From Kribbella sp. CA-293567 (GTDB lineage Bacteria; Actinomycetota; Actinomycetes; Propionibacteriales; Kribbellaceae), in NCBI RefSeq assembly GCF_027627575.1, contig NZ_CP114065.1, forward strand, positions 5,332,001 to 5,396,000: a stretch of 64,000 bases of DNA. The letters are read 5' to 3'. How positions within the stretch are numbered: position 1 is the stretch's first letter; each line of letters starts with the position of its first letter. Positions 34,298 through 44,352 of this stretch are shown one piece after another. The translations under genes and the position numbers were made by a program. Under the pieces are notes generated by a model, which was given only the letters and a program-made list of their open reading frames with translations, was not told where the DNA came from and searched no databases.

Positions 34298-35323
34298 CTA
34301 CCGCTGCTGAAGAAGCTCCGCGATCTGAACCGCGTTGAGGGCCGCGCCCTTGCGCAGGTTGTCGTTGGAGACGAACAGGACCAGGCCGCGGTTACCGGGG
34401 ACCGACTGGTCCTGACGGATGCGCCCGACGTACGACGGGTCGTTGCCTGCGGCGTGCAGCGGGGTGGGCAGTTCGGCCAACTCGACACCGGGAGCGGCGG
34501 CCAGCAGTTCGGTCGCGCGCTCGGGGGTGATCGGGTCGGCGAACTCGGCGTGGATGCTGAGCGAGTGACCCGTGAAGACCGGCACCCGCACACACGTGCC
34601 GGCCACCAGGAGCTCCGGGAGATGCAGGATCTTGCGGCTCTCGTTGCGGAGCTTCTGCTCCTCGTCGGTCTCACCGGTGCCATCGGCAACTATCGCCCCG
34701 GCCAGCGGCAGCACGTTGAAGGCGATCGGGCCGGCGTAGACCTGCGGCTGCGGGAGCGTGATTCCTTCGGTCCCCTGAGCCAGCCGGCCGGCACCTGAAA
34801 CCAGTGCCTGGGTCTGCTCTTCCAACTCCCGTACGCCGACGCCACCCGAGCCGGAGACGGCCTGGTAGGTCGAGACGATCAGGCGCGTGAGCCGCGCCTC
34901 GCGGTGCAGCGGCGCCAGCACCGGCATGGCCGCCATCGTGGTGCAGTTGGGATTCGCGACGATCCCCTTCGGCAGGTGGTCGAGGTCGCCGGGGTTGACT
35001 TCGGCAACAACCAGCGGGACCTCCGGGTCCATTCGCCAGCCGGAGGAGTTGTCGACCACGATCGCGCCGGTCGCGGCGACCTTCGGCGCGAGCTCCTTGG
35101 AGGCCGTCTTCCCGTTGGAGAACAGCGCCAGGTCGAGACCGGAGAAGTCGGCCGTGGCCGAGTCCTCGACGGTGACCTTCTCGTCGCCGTACATCAACGG
35201 GCTCCCGGCCGACCGGGCGGAGGCGAAGTACCGGATCTCGTCGACCGGGAACTTTCGCTCCACCAGCAGTTGCCGCATCACGCCGCCGACCTGACCGGTT
35301 GCTCCGAACACTCCTACTCGCAT
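34298..35323 (-). CDS. asd: Aspartate-semialdehyde dehydrogenase
   Basis: A 341-residue enzyme that reduces aspartyl phosphate to aspartate semialdehyde with NADPH, on the route to lysine, diaminopimelate, threonine and methionine. The nucleotide motif is VGVFGATGQVGGVMRQLL. The catalytic Cys lies in ANPNCTTMAAMPVL, with YQAVSGSGGVGV following. SIHAEF near residue 258 carries the acid/base His. Full length for the family. No other lysine-pathway genes, such as lysC, are adjacent, although in many actinobacteria lysC and asd are neighbours. Confidence 0.95.
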   Translation of the reverse strand: MRVGVFGATGQVGGVMRQLLVERKFPVDEIRYFASARSAGSPLMYGDEKVTVEDSATADFSGLDLALFSNGKTASKELAPKVAATGAIVVDNSSGWRMDPEVPLVVAEVNPGDLDHLPKGIVANPNCTTMAAMPVLAPLHREARLTRLIVSTYQAVSGSGGVGVRELEEQTQALVSGAGRLAQGTEGITLPQPQVYAGPIAFNVLPLAGAIVADGTGETDEEQKLRNESRKILHLPELLVAGTCVRVPVFTGHSLSIHAEFADPITPERATELLAAAPGVELAELPTPLHAAGNDPSYVGRIRQDQSVPGNRGLVLFVSNDNLRKGAALNAVQIAELLQQR

Positions 35324-35353
35324 GAAAACAGCCTAGTAGAAGGGCTCCGCCGA

Positions 35354-35391
35354 CCGGCCGGCCGTCCACCATTCGGTGCACGGCCGGCCGG
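35354..35391 (-). terminator. Hairpin after the tautomerase gene
   Basis: A perfect 12-bp stem, CCGGCCGGCCGT at 35354-35365 with its complement at 35380-35391, and a 14-base loop. It lies 12 bases beyond the stop codon of the tautomerase gene and before the asd gene on the same strand. No T-tract. Confidence 0.7.
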
Positions 35392-35403
35392 GACGGACCC
35401 AGC

Positions 35404-35589
35404 TCAGCTGTCGGAGACCAGGACCCCGCCGTTGGCGACGTCCGACTTCTCGATCTCGGTGAAGACGATCCGGACCGCCTCGCGCTTGGCGCCGAGGATC
35501 GCGATCGCGGAGTCGGTGACGGCGGCGACGAACTCGCGGCGCTGGTCGAGGGTGCGACCGGAGAGCAGTTCGACGGTGATGTTCGGCAT
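35404..35589 (-). CDS. 4-oxalocrotonate tautomerase family protein
   Basis: A 61-residue tautomerase. Pro2, exposed after removal of the initiator Met in MPNITVELLSGRT, is the catalytic base of the family; Arg residues in QRREFV and KREAVRIVF match the active-site set. The length is exactly that of small 4-OT subunits, which form hexamers. It lies downstream of a sodium:solute symporter on the same strand with a KdgR-like palindrome between. This suggests a keto-enol step on sugar-acid or pectin breakdown products, as an inference from context. Confidence 0.85.
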   Translation of the reverse strand: MPNITVELLSGRTLDQRREFVAAVTDSAIAILGAKREAVRIVFTEIEKSDVANGGVLVSDS

Positions 35590-35622
35590 GAGGCTCCTCA
35601 GGAGTGGGTTTGTTCTGCGTCG

Positions 35623-35637
35623 TGAAACATTGTTCCA
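35623..35637. promoter_or_regulatory. KdgR-like (IclR-family) operator before the tautomerase
   Basis: TGAAACATTGTTCCA is a 15-bp palindrome with one imperfect pair. It strongly resembles the KdgR box known from enterobacterial pectin genes and matches the layout of the site at 37333-37347. It lies 34 bases upstream of the tautomerase start. The IclR protein encoded at 38995-39759 is the likely binder. Confidence 0.6.
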
Positions 35638-35646
35638 GATTTCGGG

Positions 35647-37161
35647 TCAGCCGATCGCGGTCGCTCGCCTGGCGAGCACCTCGTCACTCTCGTCCGGATC
35701 GGTGTTCAGCGACTCGAGCAGTTCGTCCACCGACTCCCGGCGTTCCGGCATCAGCAACCCGAGACCGACGTACACGACCAGGGAAGTTGCCAGCGGCAAC
35801 GCGACCACCATGGTGGTGTCGGTGGAACCGATGCCCCACTTGACCACCGCCCAGACGATCAGGCCGGCCGCCCAGGAGGCGATCGCCGCCCGGGACCCCG
35901 AGCGCCGGAACCACGGCAGCAGACCGAGCATCAGCGGGATCGAGATCGGTCCCATGGTCGCGGCCACCAGGTCCACGACGATCTTCAGTACGACGCCCTG
36001 GCCACCGGTGATGATCGCGATCAGCATGCTGATCGTGACGAAGGTGAAGGTGGTGATCCGGGCGAACTTCAGCGTCGCCACGTCGGACAGCCGGCGCAGC
36101 TTGGGCACCAGCACCGGGCCGATGTCGCGGGTGATCACCGAGGAGATGACATTCGCGTCGGAGGCGACCATCGCCATCGTGTGCGAGAAGAAGCCGGCCA
36201 GTACCAGCCCGATCAGGCCGCTCGGCAGCAGCAGTTGCGCGAGCTGGACGTACGACTGCTCGGGCTTGGCGAGGTCCGGTACCAGCAGCGGCGCGGCACA
36301 CATCGGAATGAACAGGATCAGCGGCCAGACCAGCCACAGGAACGACGAGAGCAGCGCGGACCGCTTCGCCTCGGAACCGGACGGCGCGGCCATGTAGCGC
36401 TGCGCGAGGTTCCACATGCCGCCGTTGTACTCGAACGTCTTGATGAACAGGAAGGCGATCAGGAAGATCGGCGTGTACGGCCCGTTCAGCGCGTCACCGT
36501 GCCCCTCGGGTAACTGGTCCCACATCTTCCACAGCGTCGGGATGCCGTCCAGGTGGGTCAGTACGCCGACGAACATCGCGATCCCGGCCGCGGCCTGGAT
36601 GATGAACTGGCCGAAGTCGGTGAGCACGTCGGCCCACAGCCCGCCCAGCGTCGCGTAGAGCATCGTCACCACGCCGGTGAGCAGGATGCCCCAGCGCATC
36701 GGTACGCCGGTGAAGCCGTTCAGCAGGACGGCGATCGCGACCCACTTCGCCGCGATGTCGACCACCTTGAGCGCGGCCCCGGAGTACGCGAGCACCTGCT
36801 GGGTCGGCAGGTTGTACCGCCTGGCCAGGTATTCCAGGGGCGAGACGACACCGTGTTTGGCCCGCAGCCGGTTCCAGCGAGCGGCGAAGACGAACGCCCC
36901 GATACCGACGCCGACGCCGATCGACAGCGCCCACCAGACGTACACCGTGATGCCGTAGTTGTAGGCGACCGCCGCGAAGGCGACGAACATGACCGCGCTG
37001 TAGCCGGACATGTGATGGGAGATGCCGGACAACCACCAGGGGATCCGGCCGCCGGTGGTGAAGTAGTCCACCACCGTCTTGATCTTGGTGCGCGACCACA
37101 GGCCGATCAGCACCATCAGCACGAAATAGCCGGCCAGCACCGTCCAGTCGAGCGCGGTCAT
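35647..37161 (-). CDS. Sodium:solute symporter family transporter
   Basis: A 504-residue integral membrane protein of the SSS family with about 13 membrane segments. Typical regions are the first helix TVLAGYFVLMVLIGLWSR, then GGRIPWWLSGISHHMSGYS, and FSHTMAMVASDANVISSVI in the middle, which includes sodium-site residues. GGAGA precedes the ATG at 37161; the frame extends upstream through the promoter to 37302. It is divergent from kduI, so it most likely imports a uronate, galacturonate-type sugar or unsaturated pectin product with sodium. Confidence 0.9.
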   Translation of the reverse strand: MTALDWTVLAGYFVLMVLIGLWSRTKIKTVVDYFTTGGRIPWWLSGISHHMSGYSAVMFVAFAAVAYNYGITVYVWWALSIGVGVGIGAFVFAARWNRLRAKHGVVSPLEYLARRYNLPTQQVLAYSGAALKVVDIAAKWVAIAVLLNGFTGVPMRWGILLTGVVTMLYATLGGLWADVLTDFGQFIIQAAAGIAMFVGVLTHLDGIPTLWKMWDQLPEGHGDALNGPYTPIFLIAFLFIKTFEYNGGMWNLAQRYMAAPSGSEAKRSALLSSFLWLVWPLILFIPMCAAPLLVPDLAKPEQSYVQLAQLLLPSGLIGLVLAGFFSHTMAMVASDANVISSVITRDIGPVLVPKLRRLSDVATLKFARITTFTFVTISMLIAIITGGQGVVLKIVVDLVAATMGPISIPLMLGLLPWFRRSGSRAAIASWAAGLIVWAVVKWGIGSTDTTMVVALPLATSLVVYVGLGLLMPERRESVDELLESLNTDPDESDEVLARRATAIG

Positions 37162-37311
37162 CGACGGTTCTCCAACATTTTGGCCTCCAGCATGCTTGGC
37201 CGCCAAGGGCGGGGATGTGAAGGAAGGTTCCATCTCCCAGAACTCAGTGTCAAGAGGCGGAACAAAGACGGCAACGGATCGACGCCCTTCAGCCCACGAC
37301 ACGGACTTCGG

Positions 37312-37338
37312 TTGACAGACTGTTCCGCTACATAGAAC
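37312..37338 (+). promoter_or_regulatory. Promoter of kduI-kduD, possibly leaderless
   Basis: TTGACA at 37312-37317 is followed, after 15 bases, by TAGAAC at 37333-37338. Transcription would start close to the GTG at 37347, and there is no ribosome binding site before that codon, so the message is probably leaderless. The -10 region is part of the palindrome at 37333-37347. Confidence 0.45.
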
Positions 37339-37347
37339 CTTGTTCTG
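37333..37347. promoter_or_regulatory. KdgR-like (IclR-family) operator at the kduI start
   Basis: TAGAACCTTGTTCTG contains the perfect palindrome AGAAC-CTT-GTTCT and shares the RRAAC-NNT-GTTCY core with the site at 35623-35637. It ends on the kduI start codon and would overlap the -10 element, the classic place for a repressor. Confidence 0.6.
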
Positions 37348-38186
37348 TGAATTCGTCGCAGAAAGCCCTCCAGGTCCGGCACGCCACCCACCCCGACCAG
37401 GTGCCCGGGTTCGACACCGCCGCGCTGCGCCGGGCGTACCTGGTCGATGACCTGTTCACCGCCGACACGATCACCGCGGTGCTCACCCATCACGACCGGA
37501 TCGTGCTGGCCGGCGCCCGCCCGGTCAGCGGCCCGCTCACCCTGGGCACCTGGCCGGAGCTGCGCAGCGAGTTCTTCCTCGAGCGTCGCGAGGCCGGCAT
37601 CGTCAACATCGGCGGCCCCGGCACCGTGACGGTCGACGGCACCAAGTTCGAGCTCACCACCGGCGCCTGCCTGTACGCCGGCCGCGGCGCCCGCGAGGTC
37701 GTCTTCGAGGGCACCGACGCGGCGTTCTACCTGTTCTCCGCCGCCGCCCACACCGACTTCCCGACCACCCTGGTGCAGCCCGGCGAGGGCAACCGGCTCG
37801 AACTGGGCGACCAGCAGACCGCGAACCGCCGCACCATCGACCAGTACATCCACGCCGACGGCGTGAAGAGCTGCCAGATCGTGCTCGGCGTCACCACCCT
37901 GCACGCCGGCAGCACCTGGAACACGATGCCGGCCCACACCCACGACCGCCGGACCGAGTGCTACCTGTACTTCGGCCTGCCGGAGTCGGAGCGAATCGTC
38001 CACCTGCTGGGCGAACCCGAGGAGACCCGGCACCTGCTGATCGCCGATCGCCAGGCGGTCATCTCGCCGAGCTGGTCGATCCACTCCGGCGCGGGCACCT
38101 CGTCGTACAGCTTCGTCTGGGCGATGGCCGGGGAGAACCAGGCCTTCACCGACATGGACGGCGTCGACGTGAAGGATCTGCGGTGA
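37347..38186 (+). CDS. kduI: 5-dehydro-4-deoxy-D-glucuronate isomerase
   Basis: A 279-residue cupin isomerase that converts 5-dehydro-4-deoxy-D-glucuronate to 2,5-diketo-3-deoxygluconate in pectin and uronate breakdown. The metal-binding segment TMPAHTHDRRTECYLYF and the later SPSWSIHSGAGT match E. coli KduI closely, as does the end GENQAFTDMDGVDVKDLR. The GTG start at 37347 gives full family length. It overlaps kduD by 4 bases and is divergent from the symporter gene. Confidence 0.94.
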   Translation: MNSSQKALQVRHATHPDQVPGFDTAALRRAYLVDDLFTADTITAVLTHHDRIVLAGARPVSGPLTLGTWPELRSEFFLERREAGIVNIGGPGTVTVDGTKFELTTGACLYAGRGAREVVFEGTDAAFYLFSAAAHTDFPTTLVQPGEGNRLELGDQQTANRRTIDQYIHADGVKSCQIVLGVTTLHAGSTWNTMPAHTHDRRTECYLYFGLPESERIVHLLGEPEETRHLLIADRQAVISPSWSIHSGAGTSSYSFVWAMAGENQAFTDMDGVDVKDLR

Positions 38187-38983
38187 CGGCTGGTTCGCCC
38201 GACCCGGCGCCGCTGAATCTCTTCAGCCTGAAGGGACGAACAGCTCTGGTGACTGGCGCCCGCCGGGGAATCGGAGCCGCCATCGCGGCCGGGCTGGCCG
38301 CAGCGGGCGCCGATCTCATCCTGATGGCACGCGACGCCGCGCTCGAAGACACGCTGGAAGCGATCAAGCTCAGTGGCGGCGGTGAAGCGACCATCGTGAC
38401 GGCCGACTTCGCCGACCCCGCCGCGGTGGAGGCGGCAGCGACCGCAGCAGTGGCCGATGCGGCAAAGGCAGGCCGGCAGATCGACATCCTGGTCAACAAC
38501 GCGGGCACCATCCGGCGCGCTCCGGCGGCCGCCACCGCGGCGGCCGACTGGCAGCACGTGATCGACGTCAACCTGAACTCGACCTGGGCGGTCACCCGGC
38601 CGATCGGTGCCGCGATGGTCGGGCAAGGTGGCGGCAAGATCATCACGATCGCCTCCCTGCTGAGCTTCCAGGGCGGAATCACCGTCCCGGCGTACACGGC
38701 GAGCAAGCACGCGGTCGCCGGGCTGACCAAGGCACTGGCCAACGAATGGGGACCGGCCGGTGTCCAGGTCAACGCGATCGCCCCGGGGTACATCAGTACC
38801 GACAACACCACCGACCTGCGGGCCGACACAGGCCGTGAAGCGGCCATCCGCGACCGCATCCCGGCCGGCCGCTGGGGACAGCCCGACGACCTGGTCGGGG
38901 CAGCGGTTTTCCTGGCCTCCACGGCCTCCGACTACGTCAACGGACACGTTCTTGCCGTCGACGGTGGCTGGCTGGCCAGATAA
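38183..38983 (+). CDS. kduD: 2-dehydro-3-deoxy-D-gluconate 5-dehydrogenase (KduD-type SDR)
   Basis: A 266-residue short-chain dehydrogenase. The cofactor motif is TALVTGARRGIGAAIA, NNAGTIRR marks the central strand, and the catalytic Ser and YxxxK lie in ASLLSFQGGITVPAYTASKH. The NNAGTIRR segment and the FSLKGRTALVTG N-terminus are typical of KduD. It reduces 2,5-diketo-3-deoxygluconate to 2-keto-3-deoxygluconate directly after KduI. The GTG at 38183 overlaps the kduI stop. No KDG kinase or aldolase gene is in the window. Confidence 0.92.
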   Translation: MTAGSPDPAPLNLFSLKGRTALVTGARRGIGAAIAAGLAAAGADLILMARDAALEDTLEAIKLSGGGEATIVTADFADPAAVEAAATAAVADAAKAGRQIDILVNNAGTIRRAPAAATAAADWQHVIDVNLNSTWAVTRPIGAAMVGQGGGKIITIASLLSFQGGITVPAYTASKHAVAGLTKALANEWGPAGVQVNAIAPGYISTDNTTDLRADTGREAAIRDRIPAGRWGQPDDLVGAAVFLASTASDYVNGHVLAVDGGWLAR

Positions 38984-38994
38984 GAGGTGACAGG

Positions 38995-39759
38995 ATGAGC
39001 GACATGAGTTCGCCCTCGGCCATCGACAAGACGCTGATGGTGCTCGACGCCGTCCTCGAGCACTCCCGCTTCACCGACGTGGTGACGGCCACCGGCCTGG
39101 CCAAGTCGACCGTCCACCGGATCATGGCCTCGCTGGTCGAGCACGACTTCGTCGCCCAGTCCGAGGACGGTTCGTACCACCCCGGCCCGAAGGCACTACG
39201 GCTGGCCGGGCACGCCCTGACCAACGTCGACCTGGCCACGGTCGCCCGGCCGGTGCTGGCCGACCTCGTCGCGCAGACCCGGTGCACGGTTCACGTCGGC
39301 CTGCTCAACGGCGACGAAGCGATCTACGTCGCCCGCCTGGACGGCCCCAAGCCGTACCGGATGCCATCCCGCGTCGGCAAGGCGTTCTGGCTGCACTGCA
39401 CCGGGATCGGCAAGGCCCTGCTCGCTGAGAAGGACGACGAAGCACTCGACGCGCTCGTCATCCGCACCGGTCTGCCGGCCCGCACTCCCCTGACCCACAC
39501 GACTGCCGCATCGCTGAAGGCCGACCTGGCCCAGGTCCGCTCTCGCGGCTACGCGCTGGACGACGAGGAGAACGAGCCCGGCATCCGCTGTGTCGCCGCC
39601 GTCATCCACGACCACACCGGTACGGCGATCGCGGCGGTCAGCATCTCGACCCTGTCGCTCGAGCAGTCGATCGCCCAGGTCGCCCTGATGGCACCCGCCG
39701 CGATCGAGGCGGCCCGCAAGATCTCCGCCGCCCTCGGCTACCTGGAGCCCACGCACTGA
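38995..39759 (+). CDS. IclR-family regulator of the kdu locus
   Basis: A 254-residue IclR-family protein. The winged helix-turn-helix includes RFTDVVTATGLAKSTVHRIM, and the effector domain contains RVGKAFWLHCTGIGKALLA and DEENEPGIRCVAAVIHD, the typical IclR signature. It lies 11 bases after kduD and is probably in the same transcript. KdgR, the classical regulator of pectin catabolism, belongs to this family, and KdgR-like boxes flank the locus, so it most likely senses KDG or a related keto-sugar acid. Confidence 0.92.
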   Translation: MSDMSSPSAIDKTLMVLDAVLEHSRFTDVVTATGLAKSTVHRIMASLVEHDFVAQSEDGSYHPGPKALRLAGHALTNVDLATVARPVLADLVAQTRCTVHVGLLNGDEAIYVARLDGPKPYRMPSRVGKAFWLHCTGIGKALLAEKDDEALDALVIRTGLPARTPLTHTTAASLKADLAQVRSRGYALDDEENEPGIRCVAAVIHDHTGTAIAAVSISTLSLEQSIAQVALMAPAAIEAARKISAALGYLEPTH

Positions 39760-39791
39760 CTGTCGACACCCGGAAGTCGTCCGGCCGCGGG

Positions 39792-40418
39792 TCACCCCCG
39801 GGCGGCGACCCGGTGAGCGGTGTCGCGGAGTTCGTCCATCAGCTCGACCCCGGACTCGAGCATGCGCTGCATCTTGGCGGAGTCCTGGCCGGCGAACATC
39901 ACCGCGACGGTCACCTCGTGGTCGGGCCGGTGCACTACCTCGATGCTGTCACCGGCGCCGATCGTCCCGGTCTTCAGCACCTTGAGATAGGTGCCCGGGC
40001 AGCCGGCCTGGTGGAACTGCTTGACCCAGCCCTTGATCTCCATCCGGTGCTGGAAGGTGATGCACGGGATCCGCGGCGCCCGGACCATCAGCTCGACCTC
40101 CGGCCCGATCCGCCAGACCTCGCCGATCAGCGCGTTGGTGATGTCGAGCCCCTCGGTCCGCAGGTTCTCCCCGAACAGCCCCGTCGGGATCTCCCGGCCG
40201 AGCTGCTCGCTCCACCACCGCGCGTCCTCCTCGGCGTACGCGTAGACCGCGAGATCCGGCCCGCCGTGGTTCTTGGTGTCGCAGACCCGGTCGCCCTCCA
40301 GCCCGAGCTCCCCCACCGGCACCCGCCGGCTCTGCGGCCGCTTGTCGATCGCCGTGAACCCGGTGTCCTTGGGACCCGGAATCAGCTCTTCCACCACGTT
40401 CACCGTGAGCACCCGCAT
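39792..40418 (-). CDS. MOSC-domain protein
   Basis: A 208-residue MOSC-domain protein resembling YiiM-type members. It contains LGLEGDRVCDTKNHGGPDLAVYAY, with the conserved DxxxHGG region, and the Cys of PRIPCITFQHRMEIKGW, which in this family handles sulfur or the molybdenum cofactor. The later NLR motif is GLFGENLRTEGLD. Members include molybdenum-dependent N-hydroxylated base reductases such as YiiM and YcbX. No molybdenum cofactor genes are nearby. The start at 40418 is followed at once by the domain. Confidence 0.88.
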   Translation of the reverse strand: MRVLTVNVVEELIPGPKDTGFTAIDKRPQSRRVPVGELGLEGDRVCDTKNHGGPDLAVYAYAEEDARWWSEQLGREIPTGLFGENLRTEGLDITNALIGEVWRIGPEVELMVRAPRIPCITFQHRMEIKGWVKQFHQAGCPGTYLKVLKTGTIGAGDSIEVVHRPDHEVTVAVMFAGQDSAKMQRMLESGVELMDELRDTAHRVAARG

Positions 40419-40459
40419 GACGACCGTGCTCCCCCGCGAACCGGTCCCACGGCTACTGA

Positions 40460-41370
40460 TTAGTCCTGGATGGCTTTGACGACAGCTATGTTGCGGGTCA
40501 GCCAGTCCTGCGGAAGGGTGTCGTCGGCGCCGGTGTGCTGCAAGGTGTGCAGCACGTTGAGCATGAGCCGGACGATCACCCAGTCGCGGGCGCGGTCCTC
40601 CTCCAGCTCGGCGGTGTCGACGGCAGCGTAGAACCGGCGGCGGACGTGGAACCGGATGTCGCGGGAGGCGGTCACGTCGTCCCAGCGGTTCCAGAGCAGT
40701 GGCGCGACCTCGTAGTGCGGGTCGCCCGACAGCGGCTTGGGGTCGATCACCAGCCACGGTTCACGGTCGCCGGCCAGCATGTTGAAGTAGTGCAGGTCGG
40801 TGTGGATCAGCTTGCCGTCGCAGGACGGGTCGGCGACGAAATCGACGGCGAGCGAGATCGCCTGTTCGACGTACCGATGTGGCACCGGCGCGGAGGCGGG
40901 TAGTTGCCGGAAGCCCTCGATCCAGCGCTTCAGCTCACCCGACAACGTCCGGTACTGCGGACCCGCCGCGACGTGCAGCCTTTTGTAGCTGGAGGCAACG
41001 ATCTCGCAGGCCTCGACATCGCCCACCGCGGTCAGGTCGCGCGGCTGCAACCGCTCCAGCAGCATGGCGAAGCGCCGCGGATCGGCCCGGAGCAGCTTGA
41101 CCGCGCCGTTCCCGTCCCACGCCCGCAGGGCGAGATGCTCGGTCTCGGCCTCCCAGTGCGGGAACTGCACCTTCAGCACACCGGGCGTACCGTTCTTGGC
41201 CAGCACCGGCACCACCAGCGCACAGTTCCCGTACGCCGGTACGCCGTCCTCGCGCAGCTCCCACTCGGCCAGCAGGTCGCGGATCATCCGCGGCAACCCG
41301 TCCAGCCACGCGGCCCAGTCCGGGCCCCGCGACCCGACCTTGAGGAACTCCGCGGGGATCTGGACCGGCA

Positions 41371-41371
<1 letters not shown>
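40460..41371 (-). CDS. Streptomycin 6-kinase-like (APH_6/hydroxyurea) phosphotransferase
   Basis: A 303-residue kinase of the aminoglycoside/hydroxyurea resistance family. The catalytic loop is KLIHTDLHYFNML and the metal-binding motif is WLVIDPKPLSGDPHYEVAPL, both characteristic of streptomycin 6-phosphotransferase relatives. The GTG start overlaps the lepA stop by one base, so it may be translated from the lepA message. Resistance to an aminoglycoside is possible. Many actinomycete members are uncharacterised, so the real substrate is open. Confidence 0.87.
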
Positions 41372-43260
<1,889 letters not shown>

Positions 43261-43440
43261 GGAGGATTCCAGTTCGTCTCGGTACGGGCAACTGATCAAT
43301 CATCCCATGCCGGGCCACCGGGTTTCGACCGCCGTGTCATCGCGCAGCGTCCGCGGGTGACTCCTCTGGGTGGTATTGCGGCGATTCGACGATTGTAAAT
43401 ACAGCGCGGCACCCAGCAATGCCACCTACTCTCAGTAGCT

Positions 43441-44349
43441 ATGGCACACGCAGCCGGCGTTCGTCTGGCCTACGGAGAGCTCCCTGCGCCGGTCCACTCC
43501 TGGGTGGACCGTGCGTTGGGCTCGTCCGTGGTCTCGGCGGTGACCCAGCAGGGCGGCTTCTCCCCCGGTGTCGCAGCCCGGCTCGTGACGACCACCGGTC
43601 GCCGTGCGTTCGTCAAAGCTGTCGGTTCGTCGCTGAATCCCGATACACCGGCCCTGTTCCGCAACGAGATCGCCGCCATGCAGGGGCTTGCCGCGCGGTC
43701 GTTGCCATCTGTCCCGTTTCTGTACGACGTCTATGACGACGGCGACTGGGTGGGGTTGCTGATGGAGGACATCGACGGCTATCTTCCGCCGCATCCCTGG
43801 CATCCGCAGGACGCTTCACGGGTGCTCGATGCGCTGACGGAGCTGACCGCCGCGCTGCAGCCGTCGCCCTGGCCGGAGGCGCCGGTGGCCGCAGTACGGA
43901 GTGAGGCTTATCTGAGCCGGTGGGATCGCGTGATCGCCGACGGGCTCGGCGTACCGGAGTGGGCGGCTGGGCGCGAGCAGGAGTTCGCTGAGCTGGCCAG
44001 GGCCGGGCGCGCTGCCTTGGCAGAGGGCGACACGCTGGTGCACTGGGACCTGCGGGCGGACAACATCCTGCTGACCGAGCGGCGGGTGGTCTTCGTCGAC
44101 TGGGCGCACGCGGCGACCGGTGCGTCCTGGACGGACACAGTGATCCTGCACGCTGACATGCGCGGGTCGATCGAGCTGCCTGCGCTGCCGGACGACGCGG
44201 GGATCACGGGGTTGATCGCCGCCATCGCCGGAGGGCAGTGGTGGGGCAGCCACCAGGCGCCGCCTGTGGGGCTGCCCACCGTTCGTGCTTGGCAGCGTGA
44301 GTCAGCGCTGCTGCATTTCGACTGGCTGCGGGAGCGGCTCGGCTGTTGA
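43441..44349 (+). CDS. APH-fold phosphotransferase
   Basis: A 302-residue aminoglycoside-phosphotransferase-family protein. The N-lobe has GGFSPGVAARLVTTTGRRAFVKAV with the ATP-binding lysine, the hinge is VGLLMEDIDG, the catalytic loop is LVHWDLRADNILL and the metal site is VFVDWAHAATG. It is divergent from lepA and converges with the S8 protease gene, 3 bases away. The substrate is unknown. It is the third APH-fold kinase of the window, unlike the other two in its motif details. Confidence 0.85.
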   Translation: MAHAAGVRLAYGELPAPVHSWVDRALGSSVVSAVTQQGGFSPGVAARLVTTTGRRAFVKAVGSSLNPDTPALFRNEIAAMQGLAARSLPSVPFLYDVYDDGDWVGLLMEDIDGYLPPHPWHPQDASRVLDALTELTAALQPSPWPEAPVAAVRSEAYLSRWDRVIADGLGVPEWAAGREQEFAELARAGRAALAEGDTLVHWDLRADNILLTERRVVFVDWAHAATGASWTDTVILHADMRGSIELPALPDDAGITGLIAAIAGGQWWGSHQAPPVGLPTVRAWQRESALLHFDWLRERLGC

Positions 44350-44352
44350 TCC

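Noticed and set aside
43261..43299. Upstream TTG start for lepA
   Set aside because: It has no ribosome binding site and would add 13 residues absent from typical actinobacterial LepA; the GTG at 43260 fits better.
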